Part shown: positions 59,501-61,729 of the stretch, piece by piece
How the letters are laid out: every line of letters starts with the position of its first letter
Numbering within the stretch: position 1 is the stretch's first letter
From: Phosphoribacter sp044220725
GTDB lineage: Bacteria > Actinomycetota > Actinomycetes > Actinomycetales > Dermatophilaceae
Direction: 5' to 3'
Assembly (NCBI GenBank): GCA_044220725.1
Contig: JBGAQN010000003.1
Coordinates: 1 to 61,729, forward strand
DNA length: 61,729 nt
Program-made: the position numbers and the translations under genes
Notes under the pieces: generated by a model
What the model saw: the letters and a program-made list of their open reading frames with translations, nothing else
Databases searched by the model: none
What the model was told of the DNA's origin: nothing

Positions 59501-59648
59501 CGTGGAGTCTTGGTCGAGGACGTGGGGTCTTGGTCGAGGACGTGGGGTCTTGGTCGAGGACGTGGACTCTTGGTCGAGGACGTGGACTCTTGGTCGAGGA
59601 CGTGGACTCTTGGTCGAGGACGTGGAGTCTTGGTCGAGGACGTGGAGT
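59501..59648. repeat. 20-bp tandem repeat, 7.4 copies
   Basis: Units start every 20 bases from 59501 (CGTGGAGTCTTGGTCGAGGA), with variation only at two or three positions. The array abuts the stop codon of the diiron gene. The period is not a multiple of three, so it is not coding. Confidence 0.95.
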
Positions 59649-60674
59649 TTAAAAGACCGGGATGATGTCGTCGAGGTCGACGTCGCTGATCTCTTCGCCG
59701 GAAATGTCCACCTCGGGGATGGCCGGGAACGGGATCGAGTAGCGGTCCAGGACACCCTTGAGGTTGAGGATGGCGTTGCGCCAGTTCTGCTTCTTGGTGT
59801 CGTAGTCCGGGATGTGGAAGCCGGCCTCGCGGGCCAGGCGCTCGCCCTCGCGCTGGTTGTCGATGAAGTCGGCTGGCAGGTCCCAGAACTCCATCGGCGG
59901 CTCGAACAGGACGGCGGAGAGGAACAGGTAGCCGGCCCGGATCTGCTTGGTGATGATCGAGCGCTCCGACAGCTCGAGCTTGGGGTAGTCGCGCTCCATG
60001 AGCGACATGCAGATCGCCATGTGGCGGCCCTCGTCGCGGCCGATGTTGCGGAACGCGGCCTGGAACACCGGCTCCTTACAGCCCGCTGCCATCTGGTGGA
60101 AGATCGTCGCAGCCGCGATCTCTCCCATGAGGAAGCTGGAGAACAGGACGGCCAGCGAGTAGCGCGGGACGGCGGTCTTGTAGCCACTCCAGTAGCGGCC
60201 ACCGTTGAAGTAGAGCCACTTGGCGTTCTTCTGCAGGCGCCGGCCGATGTCGGTCTTGGGTTCGTAGGTCAGCGGGTCCGGGTGCTCGAGGAGCTTGGTG
60301 ATCGACAGACCGCACATCTGCTCGTGCATCTGCTCGTCGCGGGTCACCGAGAAGAAGCACCGGCGGACCGGGTCTTCCTCGTGGACCTCGTAGGTCTTGA
60401 TGAGGGCCTCGGCGAACACCGGCGGGGCGGAGGCGTCGAAGACCGACAGGAGGGTCCACCAGTAGGCGATCGACTCACGCTGCTCCCACGTGTAGGAGCT
60501 GGGGTCGAAGGTGTCCCACGGCAGCTTGAGCGGGTCCCACTGGTCGCGCTGAGCGGAGGTCCAGATCTCCTCCATCTTGGCGGTCTCCCGAACCCAGGAG
60601 AGGGGGTAGACGTTGGGCTGCTCGGTCTCCGGGGGCAGGTCCATAGATCCTGCGAAGCGCTCTTTGTGTGCCAT
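59649..60674 (-). CDS. Ferritin-like diiron protein (oxygenase/R2-like)
   Basis: A 341-residue helical diiron protein. Candidate ligands are Glu89 or Glu96 (VFAEALIKTYE), Glu114-x2-His117 (DEQMH), Glu185 (FLMGEIAAA) and Glu215-x2-His218 (DEGRH), the paired ExxH pattern of R2-like and bacterial multicomponent monooxygenases. The following ferredoxin reductase suggests electron supply for O2 activation, so an oxygenase, desaturase or N-oxygenase is more likely than ribonucleotide reduction; no R1 gene is near. The C terminus is acidic (DISGEEISDVDLDD). Substrate unknown. Confidence 0.82.
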   Translation of the reverse strand: MAHKERFAGSMDLPPETEQPNVYPLSWVRETAKMEEIWTSAQRDQWDPLKLPWDTFDPSSYTWEQRESIAYWWTLLSVFDASAPPVFAEALIKTYEVHEEDPVRRCFFSVTRDEQMHEQMCGLSITKLLEHPDPLTYEPKTDIGRRLQKNAKWLYFNGGRYWSGYKTAVPRYSLAVLFSSFLMGEIAAATIFHQMAAGCKEPVFQAAFRNIGRDEGRHMAICMSLMERDYPKLELSERSIITKQIRAGYLFLSAVLFEPPMEFWDLPADFIDNQREGERLAREAGFHIPDYDTKKQNWRNAILNLKGVLDRYSIPFPAIPEVDISGEEISDVDLDDIIPVF

Positions 60675-60731
60675 GCCAGGGAGGGTAGACGTTCAAGCTG
60701 TGATTGTCTAGGTCTTGATCACTTATGCGGA

Positions 60732-60749
60732 ACGAGACGTGCGTCTCGT
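60732..60749. promoter_or_regulatory. 18-bp palindrome, candidate operator upstream of the diiron gene
   Basis: ACGAGACG-TG-CGTCTCGT is a perfect inverted repeat 58 bases upstream of the diiron start codon, next to a -10-like TAGACAAT on the minus strand. The MarR gene is the nearest regulator. Confidence 0.5.
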
Positions 60750-60756
60750 CGCGGGC

Positions 60757-60862
60757 CACTCAGAGCGCTCGGGTCATTCAGAGCGTTCGGGTCATTCAGA
60801 GCGTTCGGGTCACTCAGAGCGCTCGGGTCACTCAGAGCGCTCGGGTCACTCAGAGCGCTGGC
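60757..60862. repeat. 18-bp tandem repeat, about six copies
   Basis: Units CACTCAGAGCGCTCGGGT repeat every 18 bases from 60757. The last unit overlaps the final codons of marR, and the rest lie between marR and the diiron gene. Confidence 0.93.
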
Positions 60863-61349
60863 GCAGCAGGCGGCGCAGCAGGACCACGAACGTGTCCAGT
60901 TCGCTCTCACCCAGGGGCGCGAAGAAGGCGCGTTCGACCGCGTTCTCCTTCCCGTATGCCGCCACCAGTCGCCGTTCCCCCTCGCCGGTCAGGCGCACCG
61001 TGACCAGTCGGCGATCGGTGGACTCACGATGCCGCTCGACCAGTCCGTCGCGTTCGAGGGTGTTGAGCACGCTGGACACTGCGGCGCGAGAGAGGCCAGA
61101 GAAGCGGGCGATCTCGCGCGGCTCAAGCTCCTGGGCGACCCAGACGCAGAACATCACCCGGAAGCCCGCCATGCTCCACCCGGCGTCCCGATGCACCTCG
61201 GACTCGAGCCGGTGCATGTGCAAGGTCGAGAGCCGGACGAGGTTGAAGGACGCCCGCAGCGCCAGCAGGTCCGCGTCGGGGTGGGTTTGGGCGACCTTGG
61301 CGGCGGCCGATGCCTCGAACGAGTCCGACCTGACACTCGTTGTGCTCAC
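60846..61349 (-). CDS. MarR-family transcriptional regulator
   Basis: A 167-residue winged-helix dimer regulator. The dimerisation helices flank a DNA-binding core: LEPREIARFSGLSRAAVSSVLNTLERDGLVERHRESTDRRLVTVRLT, with the usual DxR wing. It lies directly upstream of the diiron/reductase genes on the same strand and probably controls them or itself. Promoter-like TTGACT and TATCTA elements lie just upstream of the start codon. Confidence 0.88.
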   Translation of the reverse strand: MSTTSVRSDSFEASAAAKVAQTHPDADLLALRASFNLVRLSTLHMHRLESEVHRDAGWSMAGFRVMFCVWVAQELEPREIARFSGLSRAAVSSVLNTLERDGLVERHRESTDRRLVTVRLTGEGERRLVAAYGKENAVERAFFAPLGESELDTFVVLLRRLLRQRSE

Positions 61350-61367
61350 GACTAGATAATGTCAGCC

Positions 61368-61378
61368 TTGACAGTCAA
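61368..61378. promoter_or_regulatory. Palindrome TTGACAGTCAA in the marR promoter
   Basis: This 11-base dyad overlaps the minus-strand -35-like TTGACT, 19 bases upstream of the marR start codon, a typical place for autoregulation. Confidence 0.5.
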
Positions 61379-61418
61379 TCTGTGCATGACTTTGGTCGCG
61401 CTGTGTGCCACGAACTCC

Positions 61419-61499
61419 TCGAAAACCTCACACCCGCCGACGTTTCCCGGTCCTGGACCGCCGAACGCCCTCGAAGACCTCACACCCACCGACGATCTC
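61419..61499. repeat. Two more copies of the 52-bp-period CACACCCGCCGACG repeat
   Basis: TCGAAAACCTCACACCCGCC begins at 61419 and a variant at 61471, again exactly 52 bases apart, matching the array at 16842-16974. Confidence 0.8.
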
Positions 61500-61513
61500 G
61501 TCCGCGACCGGCC

Positions 61514-61561
61514 ATCTGTGGAGCGTTAGCCACACTGGGGTGTGGCCAACACTCCACAGAT
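61514..61561. repeat. 22-bp inverted repeat
   Basis: The arms 61514-61535 and 61540-61561 pair with two mismatches across a 4-base loop, 85 bases upstream of the VOC gene. It could be an operator or a terminator. Confidence 0.75.
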
Positions 61562-61646
61562 CCGGCCCCGCCAGGTAATGATGGGCCTTCCCCAAGCCAC
61601 GACCCGAAACCACCACGAGTCCAGATCCGCGAACCCAGGAGCCCAG

Positions 61647-61729
61647 ATGCCCTCGCCCTACCCGATCAAGACCTGCCTGTGGTTCGACACCCAAGCCCTC
61701 CCCGCCGCGCAGCTCTACACCTCCCTCGT
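61647..61729 (+). CDS. VOC-family protein (PhnB/3-demethylubiquinone methyltransferase-like), 5' end only
   Basis: The first 27 residues, MPSPYPIKTCLWFDTQALPA then AQLYTSL, match the start of PhnB-like VOC proteins (pattern I-x-x-CLWFDxxAxxAAxFYxSxF). An AGGAG ribosome-binding site precedes the ATG. The gene is cut by the window edge. Confidence 0.75.
   Translation, partial: MPSPYPIKTCLWFDTQALPAAQLYTSL

Noticed and set aside
59501..59648. Possible CRISPR array of short units
   Set aside because: It is a head-to-tail 20-bp minisatellite with no spacers.
57641..60202. 853-codon open frame on the minus strand
   Set aside because: It crosses several real genes out of frame, runs through the 20-bp minisatellite and gives Arg/Ser/Pro-rich nonsense.

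Overview
The window is high-GC actinobacterial chromosome (about 68-70% G+C by eye). Gene content fits the Micrococcineae, most likely Intrasporangiaceae/Dermatophilaceae: a GTP-type PEP carboxykinase, an LCP-family cell-wall protein, a FolP2-type dihydropteroate synthase, DUF3516 helicase, DUF11 surface protein and a cysK-cysE pair. The family assignment is inference. I saw no rRNA, complete mobile element, cas gene or origin. Three tRNA genes are present: Arg-ACG, Ser-GCU and Ser-UGA.

Layout. 0-9.7 kb: the end of a branched-chain-type ABC ATPase, a PaaK-like CoA ligase, a frame-disrupted 'sunset'-domain membrane protein, an acyl-CoA synthetase, a membrane-anchored M16 peptidase, malic enzyme and UspA. 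9.8-16.8 kb: a TctCBA uptake operon, a fluoroacetate-dehalogenase-type hydrolase, and a sphingosine-1-phosphate-lyase-like enzyme coupled to an MFS_2 transporter. 17.1-24.2 kb: DUF3516 helicase, DUF302, cytochrome oxidase subunit I, a Cys-rich HTH regulator, DUF2249 and an EamA exporter. 24.2-29.9 kb: an ABC exporter with an odd C-terminal tail, STAS and LuxR regulators, a decayed GH13 fragment and tRNA-Arg. 30.3-34 kb: pckG, then repeat arrays, an HsdR-like remnant and a 5'-truncated acetyltransferase. 34.4-38.6 kb: OmpR/histidine kinase pair, tRNA-Ser and an LCP protein. 38.6-49.7 kb: a secreted operon (12-repeat DUF11 giant, pseudo-SGNH protein, small exported protein), cold shock protein, folP2, a possible 34-aa gene, a ceramidase-family protein and tRNA-Ser. 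50.3-55.7 kb: a coupled operon of subtilase, ECF sigma factor, small beta-domain protein and TPR-CHAT protease. 55.8-61.7 kb: cysE/cysK, YtxH-like protein, a ferredoxin reductase and diiron oxygenase pair, MarR, and the start of a VOC protein.

Two observations stand out. First, the octamer CGGCATAC/GTATGCCG occurs about 90 times on both strands, in genes and between them, against roughly 2-3 expected from base composition. Close inverted pairs of it form terminator-like hairpins, which is how DNA uptake sequences behave in Neisseria and Haemophilus. Second, the 50.3-55.7 kb operon puts two proteases, a sigma factor and a small candidate sigma-binding protein under coupled translation. This resembles the protease-controlled sigma module of type III-E CRISPR (Csx29/Csx30/RpoE), but with no CRISPR in sight. 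Enzymes resembling sphingolipid catabolism (ceramidase, S1P lyase, MFS_2 carrier) and many minisatellites of 8-65 bp period are further features.
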